64,000 nucleotides of DNA from Candidatus Pantoea formicae (GTDB taxonomy: Bacteria > Pseudomonadota > Gammaproteobacteria > Enterobacterales > Enterobacteriaceae). A program made the position numbers and the translations under genes. The notes beneath the pieces were generated by a model, which was not told the origin of the DNA, did not search any database, and was given only the letters and a program-made list of their open reading frames with translations. Shown piece by piece: positions 35,143 to 44,887 of the stretch (positions are counted from its first letter, which is position 1; each line of letters opens with the position of its first letter). The stretch lies in NCBI RefSeq assembly GCF_011752625.1, contig NZ_VWXD01000003.1, positions 124,001 to 188,000 of the forward strand, given 5' to 3'.

Positions 35143-35695
35143 CATGTTTCTCCGTTTCGCTGTCATCGTTGGACGCGGTGGCAGGTTTAGGGGCCGCTGC
35201 CAGGGTTTTGAGTAGAGTCGGGTTCTGTAGCACTTCAGCAATCAGCGCTTCAGCACCATTTTTGCCGTCCATATACGACAGCAAGTTGGAGAGCTGCGTC
35301 CTCGCCTCCAGCAGTTCATTGAGCGGTTCGACGCGACGCACGATGGCATCGGGCAGGAAGTCATCCATGCTGTTGAAGGTGAGGTCGACGCCAACTTTGC
35401 CTTCACCGGTCAGGGTGTTATCAACGTGATAGGCCAGATGAGGTTTCAGCGCTTTCATGCGCTCATCAAAGTTATCAATATCCACTTCGAGGAACTTACG
35501 CTCGGCAATTTCCGGCTGATCCTCGATGGGTTGCCCCACCAGATCCGCCATCACGCCCATCACGAAAGGCAACTGCACTTTGCGATCTGAACCATAAATC
35601 TCCACGTCATACTCGATCTGCACGCGTGGCGCTCGGTTGCGCGAGATGAACTTCTGTCCACTGCGGGCGCGTTTAATGGTGGGGAAGTTAGCCAT
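35135..35695 (-). CDS. tssB: T6SS sheath small subunit TssB (VipA)
   Basis: A 186-residue protein with the family start (KFISRNRAPRVQIEYDVEIYG then LPFVMGVMADLVG). Further conserved segments are ERKFLEVDIDNFDERM and DDFLPDAIVRRVEPLNELLEAR. It forms the contractile sheath with TssC. The start at 35695 has a GGAG site. The C-terminal tail (about 165-186) is acidic and serine-rich. It lies 39 bp after tssA, overlapping tssC. Confidence 0.95.
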   Translation of the reverse strand: MANFPTIKRARSGQKFISRNRAPRVQIEYDVEIYGSDRKVQLPFVMGVMADLVGQPIEDQPEIAERKFLEVDIDNFDERMKALKPHLAYHVDNTLTGEGKVGVDLTFNSMDDFLPDAIVRRVEPLNELLEARTQLSNLLSYMDGKNGAEALIAEVLQNPTLLKTLAAAPKPATASNDDSETEKHDE

Positions 35696-35734
35696 AGTTT
35701 TCTCCATGAGTGATGTGCCTGAGATTCAGGCGTT

Positions 35735-36745
35735 TTATTCGCCCGCACGGCCAAACAGGCCCTGCAGTTGGGTGACGGCGTCGGGCGCCAGGTCACGAAT
35801 AATGTCGAGGAAGTCGAGTTGGATCAGACGCTGTACGCGCTCCAGCATGATCGGCGCCGGATGGCTCGGTTCATGCTGGAGAAAATAGAGGCGCACTTTC
35901 TCCAGCATCAGTTCGGCGTCGGCGCGCGACTGTAATGGCACCTGTTGCCAGTGAGCGGTCTGAACCGGCGCGGCGATAGACGATGATGAAGGCGCTTCAG
36001 CGGTTTCCGAAGGAATCGCCTCAGCGGCGGGTTCGTCATGCGTCGGCAACAGGGGCAACAACAGCGCAAGGGCTTTCTCGCTGGCGGCCAGATCCGGCAT
36101 ATCCGCGCGTTCCAGATGCTGCTCCAGAAAGAGTCGCAGCGTGGTGAAATGCTGCGTGAGGGTGCGGATGGCCTCACCGCTGGCGAAGCCGGGTTGCTGC
36201 AGCATTTCTCGTAACCGCGCGACACCGCCGGGAAAATCGGCGACTTCACTTTTACTGCCGTCCAGCAGGGCGATGGCATCGCGTAGCGTGATTTCCCCGG
36301 TGCTGCTTTTGATAAGCCAGCTGTTGCGCAGCGCACGACTCAAGCCAGATTGTGGGCCGAGCACAGCTAATGCACTGACGCGCATCAGCAGATCCGGTTC
36401 ACCATCAAACTCCAGCGCGGGATGCAGCGTCGGCCAGTAACGCGCTAACGCCTCACTGAGCAAGGTGAATCCTGCTGCACAACCGGCGAGGCCCTGGTTG
36501 TGGGTCCAGGCTTCCGTGAGGATCAACAGCAAACGAATATCACGGGTACGCGTCAGTAACTGCTCGGCTTGTTGGGCCACCTGTTGCCAGTCTGGTGGCT
36601 CAGCAGGAATGATGGTGTTGCCAAACTGCTGTTCGGCTTTGCCGCTACGCGCCTGTTCCAGCGCCATAAAGGCCGCGTCATATTCGAGGTCATCGCCGCA
36701 GGGGGCGTCGTCGCGCAGTGGTTTAAGCAGGGCGTCTACATTCAT
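35735..36745 (-). CDS. tssA: T6SS cap/priming protein TssA
   Basis: A 336-residue protein with the ImpA_N domain (PF06812) at about 5-125: LLKPLRDDAPCGDDLEYDA, then DIRLLLILTEAW and FTLLSEALARYWPTLHPALE. The C-terminal part (about 270-336) is the short helical type (SRADAELMLEKVRLYFLQHEPSHPAP). TssA primes sheath assembly at the membrane complex. GGTGA lies before the start. It sits between tagF and tssB. Confidence 0.9.
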   Translation of the reverse strand: MNVDALLKPLRDDAPCGDDLEYDAAFMALEQARSGKAEQQFGNTIIPAEPPDWQQVAQQAEQLLTRTRDIRLLLILTEAWTHNQGLAGCAAGFTLLSEALARYWPTLHPALEFDGEPDLLMRVSALAVLGPQSGLSRALRNSWLIKSSTGEITLRDAIALLDGSKSEVADFPGGVARLREMLQQPGFASGEAIRTLTQHFTTLRLFLEQHLERADMPDLAASEKALALLLPLLPTHDEPAAEAIPSETAEAPSSSSIAAPVQTAHWQQVPLQSRADAELMLEKVRLYFLQHEPSHPAPIMLERVQRLIQLDFLDIIRDLAPDAVTQLQGLFGRAGE

Positions 36746-36755
36746 CTTGTCACCG

Positions 36756-37427
36756 TTAAAACTGGCCAAACAGCGGCGGTTCGCCGCGGCTGACATGGGG
36801 AGGATTGAACAAACGAAGGAACAGCTGCGTGGTGAAATTGCCGCTGTGCGAATGGCTGTAGAAGGCGCTGCCATCGCTTTGGTTACTCCACCAAAAACTG
36901 CTGTACTGAGCCGGATCGAAATAGTGCGCCACCTGCGGCCAGTTCAGATTGCAGGGGGTATCCTGATAACCGATCACATCAAACACATCTGACTGCGGTG
37001 GTCGCGCGAGCTGTGCCGGTAAGGCGTTCAACGCGGCATCGAATTGATCGCCGCTGTAGCGGTTCTGCACCGCCAGCGTCAGGGTTTTCCCCAGTTGGTA
37101 ATACCAATCACCCGCGGTGTGTAGTTGCATAGCGTGCCAGTGCTGCGGCGTGAACAGTTGCATGGCACAGAGTGGATACTGTCGGCCCACGCGATCGCGA
37201 GTGGGTAGCAGGCAGCCCATCTGAATCATGGGTACACCGAGCGTGGCGGGAACAATGAAATTCCACACCGGTGCACGACCGGTTGCAGGCTGCTGCGCCA
37301 GCCGAGGCAAACTGTTCTGGAACCACTGCGCCCAGATCTCCACCAGCCGCGTGGGCAGGCGGCGGCGCATAAAGTCACCGCTGCCGGGCAGTTTGCCGTA
37401 CCAGCCCAATTGTGAGGATTGCTGCAT
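36756..37427 (-). CDS. tagF: T6SS accessory repressor TagF
   Basis: A 223-residue protein of the T6SS-associated ImpM/DUF2094 family, with the typical start WYGKLPGSGDFMRRRLP and later PATLGVPMIQMG. TagF represses T6SS after translation in characterised systems by binding the FHA protein. Here it is separate, not fused to PppA. The start at 37427 has AAGGA. It lies 10 bp before tssA and 114 bp after tssM; that gap holds a palindrome. Confidence 0.9.
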   Translation of the reverse strand: MQQSSQLGWYGKLPGSGDFMRRRLPTRLVEIWAQWFQNSLPRLAQQPATGRAPVWNFIVPATLGVPMIQMGCLLPTRDRVGRQYPLCAMQLFTPQHWHAMQLHTAGDWYYQLGKTLTLAVQNRYSGDQFDAALNALPAQLARPPQSDVFDVIGYQDTPCNLNWPQVAHYFDPAQYSSFWWSNQSDGSAFYSHSHSGNFTTQLFLRLFNPPHVSRGEPPLFGQF

Positions 37428-37477
37428 TGACAGGTCCTTGTAGGGGCGCCATTGATGGCAACCTTGTGCGTGTTTCC

Positions 37478-37497
37478 GGTGCGCATGAATGCACACC
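37478..37497. repeat. Short intergenic palindrome (GGTGCGCAT type, one mismatch)
   Basis: GGTGCGCAT GA ATGCACACC in the tssM-tagF gap. It is related to the element at 25961-25980, including the flanking CCTACGAA, which is the complement of TTCGTAGG there. Confidence 0.5.
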
Positions 37498-37541
37498 CTA
37501 CGAAATGCGATGCCCGCATTTAACTTGCTGAGGTGCGGTAT

Positions 37542-40500
37542 TCATGGGCAACTGAACCCCGGCAGTTGCAGCGGGTTGCGCACGCTGTTAGGCGTGTAGG
37601 CCAGCACCACTTGATGACCACCGAGCGAAAATGTCGCTTGCTGACTCTGATTGCTGCCGGGATGCAAGCTGGCTTTATCAAACAGGCGGTTGAGTGCCCA
37701 CGGGCCCGTGGTATTCAGCGTGTTGGTGGTGCCATCGGTCAGACCAATCTGCATGCGCACTTGTTGGGTGTTACCGCTGCCAGGCCAGTTCACTACCTGA
37801 GGGGTTTGCGGACCGTGGCTGTACCGAATCAATTGACCGTCGACGTCGAGGGTCAGATTGAGGATGCTGTTATCCATACTGATCGGCGTGATGGTCAGGC
37901 GATAGGAGGGGGTACTGGCACCATTGGCAAACAGCGCTTCCCGGATCGCCTGTGCCTGTTGGAACGGGCGTAATAGCGCGGTGCCACCCGGCAGCGTTTT
38001 CCCGTCCACCCCTGGCGCATATCGCCACTCACTGTGTGTGGTATCCACTTTGCTGGCGAGATTGTCGCGGAAGAAACTGTCCATTAATCCACTGCCTGGG
38101 GCGAACATCCGTGCCAGGTCATCGGGCTTCACGTCGCTGGTGGCGTTACGATTAAACGGATAGCGTCCCGCAATGGCACTGCGGCAAAAGCTGCCCACCT
38201 CAACACCTGCCCGTTTCTGCATATTGCTCATGTTGCGCTTCTGCGTATCGCTACTGGCGCCGACGGCCAGTTCCAGCAGCAAGGTGCGGAAGGGTTCGGG
38301 CTGCCGTCCAGCATCAGCCTGCATGCGGGAGATGATGCTGCTGTCCGGTGGCGACATGCCGCTGTTGCTGGCGTCCTGCACGGCTGTGAGATAGCTATAG
38401 AGATCGTCGATATCTTTCAGCTGTGCGTCGAACGGGATGCTGCTTTCTTTCGGGTCGCTCACCTGTGCTTGCTCAATGATGCTGGCGTAGTGGGCCATGA
38501 CACGCTGTTCAGGTGCTTCGATATTGCCGCTCTGCGCCGCCTTACGTGCGCGGAACAGCGCTTGCAGTGTCGCGGTGGCATTATTGTTGACGTAGTGGGT
38601 GCTGCGCTCCAGCAGCGACGGTTTATCCTGCTTTTCCTTTTCATCCTCGGGCGGGGTTAACGTCAGGTTGCGGCTCAGATTGATGATCATCTGGCGCAGC
38701 GGCGAAGTGCGACCTGACAGCAGGCGAGCAGTGTTGATGCGTTCACCGAGGTTATTGATCGGCTGCAACTGAATATCCTGCAACAGCGCATCCCACTGAC
38801 GCATATAGTCGTCGAGATAGAGACGGCGCACCGTCTCTTCCAGCGTGTTCTGCTCATCGGTGCTTTCACGGCGCGTCAGCACCCAGCGGTCTTCCTGTAA
38901 CAGGCTGGCCGCGACATTTTTAATGTTGCTGTTAAACGGCCCCCAGTAACCCGCTGGTGTGAAGAAGCCAGGAATGGCTTCAGTCAGCGGCTGACCACTT
39001 TTCCGGCTGAACACCAGTTCAGTCTGCGCGCCGCTCAGGTTGATGAGACTGACGCCGGGATTGACGCGCGGCAGCAGTAAACGCTTAAGGCGGCCATAAA
39101 CGCGTGTGGAGAGCGGGGAACGGCTGATCATCTCAATCTGGCGTACCACCAACGGCTCATCGCGTTCAAAGGGCGAAGCATTGATTTTGTCATCCAACAG
39201 CTGGCCGAGGTGATAATCCAGCGCTTTGAGCTGCGCCTGCGGGGCGTTGGCACCTTGGGTGCGCTGTACATTCAGCATCACCCAGGCATGCAGGAACTTG
39301 CCGTCATAATGCTGGGGTAGATAGAGCATCTGATAGGCTTTCAGCGCTTCGTAGCTGTAATCGACATCGCTGCCGTTATCGCTGCGCAGCCAGTCGGTGA
39401 TATTACGGGCGATCACCGGCAGCAGCATCTGCTCTAAGGCACGCTGATAAAGGGAGTCAGACGCTGTGGCCACCTCTTCACCGCGGTACAACCCAGCACG
39501 CCAACTGAGCGGCGGTTGCTGTAAATCAGACAGCTTGTCACTGTTGGGCAGTCCCGCCAGGCTATTGAGGAACGGCAGCTGCGCAAAGATGTTTTCACCG
39601 TTGAGTGGCGACAGCGCCTTACTTTGCTTCTCAACATCCGGTACGCGCTGCTGAACATCTGCCAGATAGGCTTTGTTGTGGTGATAGCTGGTAACCCAGG
39701 CAATCAGCGCGACGAACAGCAGCAGTGCCAGCACGCCGTAGGTAATTAAATGCACCAGACGGTTACGCACCGCCCACCAGCGGTTAATGCCTGCCAGTCC
39801 GGCTTCTTTAAACACCACTTCGGTCAGCATCTGTTGCAGGAAGAAACTCTGGCCGTGGCCAGGTTGTGCAGGTTCGCTGTTCGCCGCTCTCAGCGCCGGT
39901 AAACCGAGGGCGCGGCTCATTTGCCCCATCACGCGGTCAAAGGGCAGACCTTCCTGCGTGCCGCTGGTGAAATAGACGCCGCGCGGTATTAGTTTCGCGT
40001 CATAACCGGAAGTGGCAAACACCACGTCAAGATAGTGCTTGAGCAGCGGTTTCAGGGCTAAGAACTCCTGCGGAAACAGGTACATCTCTGCACGTTTCAC
40101 GCTGTCATGCTCATTAATCATCAGGTCGGCTAAACCGGCGTCAAGGCGTTGATGCAAGCGATCAAACTGTGGCTCAAACTCATTGCCCACCGCCAGTTGC
40201 TGGTCACTCCACGGCCAGGTAAAGCCCCAGATTTGGTCGCGCTGTGCCTTGTTCATCGCGCCGAAACTGGCGGTAAAGCCTTTCAGCAGATCGGTTTTGG
40301 TCACCAGCACGTAAACCGGGAAGGGGATCGCCAGTTGATCGCGCAACTCCAGTAGACGTTTACGCAGGGCGCTGGCCTGCTGGTGGCGTGCTTCTTCAGA
40401 TTCACTCAGCAAGTCGCCGACGCTGATGGTGATAATGGCGCCGTTAACCGGTTGACGTGGGCGGTACTTTTTCAGCAGCCCCATAAAGCTGCGCCATTCC

Positions 40501-41135
40501 TGCGCATCTTGCTGACGGTCACTCTCTTGGGTGGTATAGCGCCCCGCGGTATCCAGCAGAATGGCTTCATCGGTAAACCACCAGTCGCAGTGTCGCGTTC
40601 CGCCGACGCCGCGTAGGGCAGTTTTGCCAAACTGCGCCGCCAAAGGGAAGTGCAGTCCGGAGTTGACCAGCGCCGTGGTTTTTCCCGCGCCCGGTGCACC
40701 AATCAACATGTACCACGGTAGTTGATAAAGATATTGCCGATTCAGTTTTTGCATCCAGCGCGGCCAGCGACGGCTTTCTGGGCGGTTAAAACGCGCCTGG
40801 CGCAGCAATTGGGTGGCTTCACTGAAGCGCTCGGCCAGAGGGTGTTCCGCTGACATCTCATCGCGCTCTGCGGCTTCCGTGGGGGCAGGGGCCATTTTCT
40901 GCACCAGACGGCGATTCTGCCAGCGCCGCCACAGGCGCGGGACCACGCGATAGCTCAGCCACAGCGCGTAAAGCACCGCAATGGCAATGTAACGATAGAG
41001 TGCGGACTCCAGCGGACGATAATCGCCAATCGCCACCAGTGGACCCACGGTCCAGATCAGCAAACAGAGTGCCGTAATACCCAGACCGCTCCACATCAGG
41101 CGGCTGGTGGCGATGGAAAAGACAGTGCGAATCAT
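37542..41135 (-). CDS. tssM: T6SS membrane complex protein TssM (IcmF)
   Basis: A 1197-residue inner-membrane protein. Two helices lie at about 15-37 and 48-62, and a third at about 425-445 (LITYGVLALLLFVALIAWV). The cytoplasmic GTPase-like part has a Walker A motif (GAPGAGKT at 146-153). A large periplasmic part follows, reaching TssJ in the outer membrane. The Walker A is intact, so nucleotide binding may be functional. It is 11 bp after tssL and is full length. Confidence 0.95.
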   Translation of the reverse strand: MIRTVFSIATSRLMWSGLGITALCLLIWTVGPLVAIGDYRPLESALYRYIAIAVLYALWLSYRVVPRLWRRWQNRRLVQKMAPAPTEAAERDEMSAEHPLAERFSEATQLLRQARFNRPESRRWPRWMQKLNRQYLYQLPWYMLIGAPGAGKTTALVNSGLHFPLAAQFGKTALRGVGGTRHCDWWFTDEAILLDTAGRYTTQESDRQQDAQEWRSFMGLLKKYRPRQPVNGAIITISVGDLLSESEEARHQQASALRKRLLELRDQLAIPFPVYVLVTKTDLLKGFTASFGAMNKAQRDQIWGFTWPWSDQQLAVGNEFEPQFDRLHQRLDAGLADLMINEHDSVKRAEMYLFPQEFLALKPLLKHYLDVVFATSGYDAKLIPRGVYFTSGTQEGLPFDRVMGQMSRALGLPALRAANSEPAQPGHGQSFFLQQMLTEVVFKEAGLAGINRWWAVRNRLVHLITYGVLALLLFVALIAWVTSYHHNKAYLADVQQRVPDVEKQSKALSPLNGENIFAQLPFLNSLAGLPNSDKLSDLQQPPLSWRAGLYRGEEVATASDSLYQRALEQMLLPVIARNITDWLRSDNGSDVDYSYEALKAYQMLYLPQHYDGKFLHAWVMLNVQRTQGANAPQAQLKALDYHLGQLLDDKINASPFERDEPLVVRQIEMISRSPLSTRVYGRLKRLLLPRVNPGVSLINLSGAQTELVFSRKSGQPLTEAIPGFFTPAGYWGPFNSNIKNVAASLLQEDRWVLTRRESTDEQNTLEETVRRLYLDDYMRQWDALLQDIQLQPINNLGERINTARLLSGRTSPLRQMIINLSRNLTLTPPEDEKEKQDKPSLLERSTHYVNNNATATLQALFRARKAAQSGNIEAPEQRVMAHYASIIEQAQVSDPKESSIPFDAQLKDIDDLYSYLTAVQDASNSGMSPPDSSIISRMQADAGRQPEPFRTLLLELAVGASSDTQKRNMSNMQKRAGVEVGSFCRSAIAGRYPFNRNATSDVKPDDLARMFAPGSGLMDSFFRDNLASKVDTTHSEWRYAPGVDGKTLPGGTALLRPFQQAQAIREALFANGASTPSYRLTITPISMDNSILNLTLDVDGQLIRYSHGPQTPQVVNWPGSGNTQQVRMQIGLTDGTTNTLNTTGPWALNRLFDKASLHPGSNQSQQATFSLGGHQVVLAYTPNSVRNPLQLPGFSCP

Positions 41136-41146
41136 GGCTATTCCTT

Positions 41147-42373
41147 TTAATGCACGCTGTTGAGTTCAGATTCAGTCTGCTTGGGCGCGACCAGCAGCGT
41201 GATCTCTACACGGCGGTTGCGAGCGCGGTTGGCGGCGGAATCGTTCGCTGCCAGCGGATTGCTCTCCCCACGTCCCTCAACGATGATGCGCTGTGGCTGC
41301 CGCAGGTCTTGAGCCAGCATCTCCTGCACCGACTGGGCACGAGCCAGTGACAACGCGTAGTTGGAGTTGAAGCGCGCACTGCGGATCGGCACGTTGTCGG
41401 TGTAGCCACTGACGCGGATCTGCCCGTTGACGTTATCCATCGCTTGGGCGATGCGGCGGATCACCGGGCGATAACGTTCGCGAATAGTGGTCGCGGCGGA
41501 GTCAAACAAACCGTCGCCGCGCAGCAACACCACGCTGCGTGTGGCTTCATCCCGCACCGACACCAATCCTTCAGCAATTTCCGGCGCCAGAAAATGCCGC
41601 AGATCCAGTGTGGGAGCGGCTGGCGCGGCCGGGCGAGCAATGTCGACTTTCGGCAGGTCAGTTTGGTAAATGGCTGAGAGCACCGGCGCGGTAAAGTGGT
41701 TGAGACGCCAGTTGAGCGCGATATACACCGCACACCCCAGCAGGGCCAGCAAGGCAGCAAAACTCCACAGTGGGATCAGCGGCTTCCACAGCTTCTGCTG
41801 TACCGGTTCATCCAAGGGCTGCGGCGACAGCGGCGCTGGATAAGGCCCACGCACCGAGCGGATCAGCTGTAACAGGCGCAACTTCAAGGTTTCGAGCTGG
41901 GTGCGTCCGTTTTCCATGATGCGATAGCGCCCTTCAAAACCCAGCAGCAGGCAGGCGTTCATCAGCTCTAGCAGCAAGATGTTCTGCTGTGGATGCTGTG
42001 ACAGCCGCGCCAAAAGTTGAAAGAACTTCTCGCCGCCCCAGGTTTCGTTATGGAACGTCACCAGCAGCCCGCTACGCGGCCAGACATCACGACTGCCCCA
42101 AGGGGTGAGAGCGGCCGCTTCATCCAGTGAGGTGCACAAGCAGTAGCGGGCGCCGACAATGGTTTCATACGGCAGTTGTGCCTGCTGACAGGCCACTTCA
42201 AAGCGGCGCACCAGGTCAATCAGCTGCTGACGCAGGCCAGCCGGATTGTCATGGGAGACCGAATGGCGTAACTGTGCAATCGAGTTGATCAGTGGATTGG
42301 CAAGCGCCACCAGCGGATTTTCATGCGGCATGGCGGTTTCCAGTTCGCCATTAAGTGACTGCGGCTGCATCAT
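41147..42373 (-). CDS. tssL: T6SS membrane complex protein TssL with OmpA-like domain
   Basis: A 408-residue evolved TssL. Residues about 20-190 are the cytoplasmic DotU domain (ANPLINSIAQLR... QAQLPYETIVGARYCLCTSL). One helix (about 205-228) precedes a periplasmic extension with an OmpA-family peptidoglycan-binding domain (GYTDNVPIRSARFNSNYAL, then GRGESNPLAANDSAANRARN and RRVEI). It anchors the membrane complex to the cell wall. The start is one of two ATGs at 42373/42370 and overlaps the preceding gene's end region. Confidence 0.93.
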   Translation of the reverse strand: MMQPQSLNGELETAMPHENPLVALANPLINSIAQLRHSVSHDNPAGLRQQLIDLVRRFEVACQQAQLPYETIVGARYCLCTSLDEAAALTPWGSRDVWPRSGLLVTFHNETWGGEKFFQLLARLSQHPQQNILLLELMNACLLLGFEGRYRIMENGRTQLETLKLRLLQLIRSVRGPYPAPLSPQPLDEPVQQKLWKPLIPLWSFAALLALLGCAVYIALNWRLNHFTAPVLSAIYQTDLPKVDIARPAAPAAPTLDLRHFLAPEIAEGLVSVRDEATRSVVLLRGDGLFDSAATTIRERYRPVIRRIAQAMDNVNGQIRVSGYTDNVPIRSARFNSNYALSLARAQSVQEMLAQDLRQPQRIIVEGRGESNPLAANDSAANRARNRRVEITLLVAPKQTESELNSVH

Positions 42374-42391
42374 GATCGCTTCTCTCCGTGC

Positions 42392-43735
42392 TTAGCTGCG
42401 CGCGTGGCGCAGCGCCCAAAGTTGCAGGTCAAGGCCGGGGAATTCGCCAGCCAGATGCAGCGCAAAGGCTTCTGCTTTGGCCATCTGCTGCCACAGTTCG
42501 CCGCTGCGCTCCAGTTCGAAATACACATAGCCAGAGTGCCAAGGGATCTGGCGCGGGGCGGCGGGCATAACGCGTAAACCAATGCCGGGCAATTGCAGCT
42601 GCACCAGATCACGGATACGTGTCACGGGCGCAATTTTCATCTGCGCCGGGAAGTGAGTGATCAGCGTTTCACCCGGCAAGTCAGCGCGTACCGCCAGCAC
42701 AAAGCCGTAATCACGGATCAGGCTGACGTCGGAAACGGTCGCCACAAACAACCCGTGCGAGCGTTCGGTGAGCGTCAGTTGCAGCGCATTTTCTTCCATC
42801 ACCAGCGACAGGCTTTGGCGCAACTGGATCATCAGGCGGCTAAAACTCAGATAGAGGTTGTCGTGGTCGTATACTGGCAATTGTTCACTGGGTCGACGCG
42901 ACGGCGACCAACTGGCTAACTCGGTGGCGAACTGCAGCCACTCGCTAAACAAACGTTCAGGGTGCAACTGCGGCAAGCGACGACTGTGCGCCACCTGGCC
43001 GATGTAGCGATTGATCAGGGTAAGCAACATAAAGTCGATCATCTCGGTGTTGCCACCGCGCCCGGCCTGTTGCAAGCGCTCGCCCATCTGCTCACTGCGC
43101 TGCTGTAACAGCCCATGCATATCGTTGAGGAAGGCATTGAGGGTGGGAGAGATATGGCCGTTCAGCAGTGGCGGAATGTAGTCACTATCGAGTGTCAGAG
43201 CGCGATCGTTACCACTGCTTTTGACGCGCGCAACACCAATAGCGGTCCACTCAGCATTCAGGTCGGCTGCGGGCATCAGGCAGAGACGCAAACGGCCAAA
43301 TTGCATCGGCGCGCGGCCGACGGATGAGGCATTGAGATCGTCCACTTCGCGATCCTGGCTGAGATACCGCGCCAGCGAATCACTGGCGTCACTGAAGATG
43401 ACCTCGGTCTGCCCCTGGCGCTGTTCTGGTAGTGCCAACACCACATCGACAGGCCCCTGGAGGTCAGTAAAGGCCAGCGGTGATGGGGCGTTATCCGCAC
43501 CGGTAATGGCAAAAGGTGTGCCGTCAGGCAGCAGACCGCTGGCCTCGCTGATCGCCAGTTTGCCCTGACGCAGCAGTGCCTGATCGATGATCAAGGTCAT
43601 GAAACCCCAATGCCACGGGCATTGCAGCTTGCCCCAGCTGCGGCTGTACGCTTCCAGCCAGCGTTCCGACTGCTGAAAATGGTGGGGACGCAGAAACATC
43701 CCTTCGCTCCAAATCACTTTGTCTGCGGTGTGCAT
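42392..43735 (-). CDS. tssK: T6SS baseplate-membrane linker TssK
   Basis: A 447-residue protein with the family start KVIWSEGMFLRPHHFQQSERW and LQLPGIGLRVMPAAPRQIPW near 395. It links the baseplate to TssL/TssM. AGGAAGG lies before the start at 43735. It follows tssJ by 19 bp. No anomaly was seen. Confidence 0.95.
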   Translation of the reverse strand: MHTADKVIWSEGMFLRPHHFQQSERWLEAYSRSWGKLQCPWHWGFMTLIIDQALLRQGKLAISEASGLLPDGTPFAITGADNAPSPLAFTDLQGPVDVVLALPEQRQGQTEVIFSDASDSLARYLSQDREVDDLNASSVGRAPMQFGRLRLCLMPAADLNAEWTAIGVARVKSSGNDRALTLDSDYIPPLLNGHISPTLNAFLNDMHGLLQQRSEQMGERLQQAGRGGNTEMIDFMLLTLINRYIGQVAHSRRLPQLHPERLFSEWLQFATELASWSPSRRPSEQLPVYDHDNLYLSFSRLMIQLRQSLSLVMEENALQLTLTERSHGLFVATVSDVSLIRDYGFVLAVRADLPGETLITHFPAQMKIAPVTRIRDLVQLQLPGIGLRVMPAAPRQIPWHSGYVYFELERSGELWQQMAKAEAFALHLAGEFPGLDLQLWALRHARS

Positions 43736-43754
43736 AGCGCCTTCCTGAGTACGT

Positions 43755-44246
43755 TTAATCGTTGTTTGCTGTGAGATGCAACCCGGCTGCTGTGGCGGTG
43801 ACGTGGCCATGCAACGCATCGGGTGAGAACTGCCAGAACTTGTAGAAGTTGGTTTCAGTCGGGGCCGGCAGTGGCACGACAACGCGCCAGGTTTTGCCGT
43901 TGATGTTGGCGTATTCCGCAATCACCCCGAGATAGTGGGCGTCCAGTGACGGGTTGCCGGTGATCGTCTGTTTTGGCTGTTGGCGGGTGAGAAAACGCTG
44001 CTGGGTGTCGAGTAAATCTCCACCCAATACTGCGGAGGCATTGCTCTGCAGCGAGTAAAAGTCAGCTGACTGGAAATTGGCATCAGAGCGCAAAACCAGT
44101 ACCCGTACTTTGAGCGGCGCGCCTTCATTGGCGCCCGGTGCGCTGTTTAACGTGAGCTGCCAGTTGGCCGGTACCTGACGTGAGGACGACATGCAGCCGC
44201 TGAGCAGCATCAGCAGCCCGATGAGTACTGCGATGCGCGCCAGCAT
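43755..44246 (-). CDS. tssJ: T6SS outer-membrane lipoprotein TssJ
   Basis: A 163-residue lipoprotein with a leader and lipobox (LLMLLSGC, Cys18). The mature beta-sandwich (SciN/VasD family) contains VRVLVLRSDANFQSADFYSL and TNFYKFWQFSPD. It binds the TssM periplasmic tip. The start at 44246 overlaps the stop of the preceding lipoprotein gene (TGATG), so translation is coupled. There is no independent strong ribosome site. Confidence 0.88.
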   Translation of the reverse strand: MLARIAVLIGLLMLLSGCMSSSRQVPANWQLTLNSAPGANEGAPLKVRVLVLRSDANFQSADFYSLQSNASAVLGGDLLDTQQRFLTRQQPKQTITGNPSLDAHYLGVIAEYANINGKTWRVVVPLPAPTETNFYKFWQFSPDALHGHVTATAAGLHLTANND

Positions 44247-44749
44247 CACTGAATAACCCAGGTGGAGGAATTGCCTTTGCGGCAAGCTTTATCACCTTCA
44301 CCCACGCCGATACACTGCTGCTGAGCGCGGCGAGGGCGGGCGGCCTGGGCTTTTACCGTGGCGCTGTAACGATCGCTGGGTACGGCGGCGCGGAATGGGA
44401 TATAGCCACTGAGCTGACCATTGTCTTGGGTCGCGACCGCGAGCCAGTTGTTTTCGACCTCACCGAGCACCTGTAAGGTGGCACCCGACTCCAGTGTTTC
44501 CATACGCAGACCGCCGTAATCAGGGCGATTGATCAGCGACACCGGGAATAACGTGCGATAGGCGGCATTAATCGGTTTGAACTGCTGCGGGGGTTGGACG
44601 ATATGCATGTGCACCAACGCCACATCATTGACGGTGCTGGTTTCCAGGGTGTCGGCGGTGACGGTGGGTGGTGGAGCCTTGCAACCTGCGGTGATAGCCG
44701 TCGCAAAAAGTGCGGCGATAAAAGCGGCTTTGCTGTGTTTTATTTCCAT
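44246..44749 (-). CDS. SH3-domain lipoprotein in the T6SS operon
   Basis: A 167-residue protein with a lipoprotein leader (AALFATAITAGC, lipobox Cys23). Residues about 85-130 look like a bacterial SH3 domain (GGLRMETLESGATLQVLGEV then NNWLAVAT and GQLSGYIPF). The basic tail carries two more cysteines (CIGVGEGDKAC). Bacterial SH3 domains commonly bind cell wall. Its stop overlaps the tssJ start, which ties it to the membrane complex. It may help open or scaffold the peptidoglycan for TssJLM. The start at 44749 is preferred; 44761 is an alternative. I cannot give a family name. Confidence 0.75.
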   Translation of the reverse strand: MEIKHSKAAFIAALFATAITAGCKAPPPTVTADTLETSTVNDVALVHMHIVQPPQQFKPINAAYRTLFPVSLINRPDYGGLRMETLESGATLQVLGEVENNWLAVATQDNGQLSGYIPFRAAVPSDRYSATVKAQAARPRRAQQQCIGVGEGDKACRKGNSSTWVIQ

Positions 44750-44887
44750 GTTTATCAACATCCTGTGTGACATCATTGAGTCGTAAAGGTCTGCATACCT
44801 GTGTTGCATGAGGGAATGTCCCGTACCTGCGGCTGTCATGCTGCGATTGAATGGGCGATAAATCGCGCCGCTACGCCCGGATGCCGT

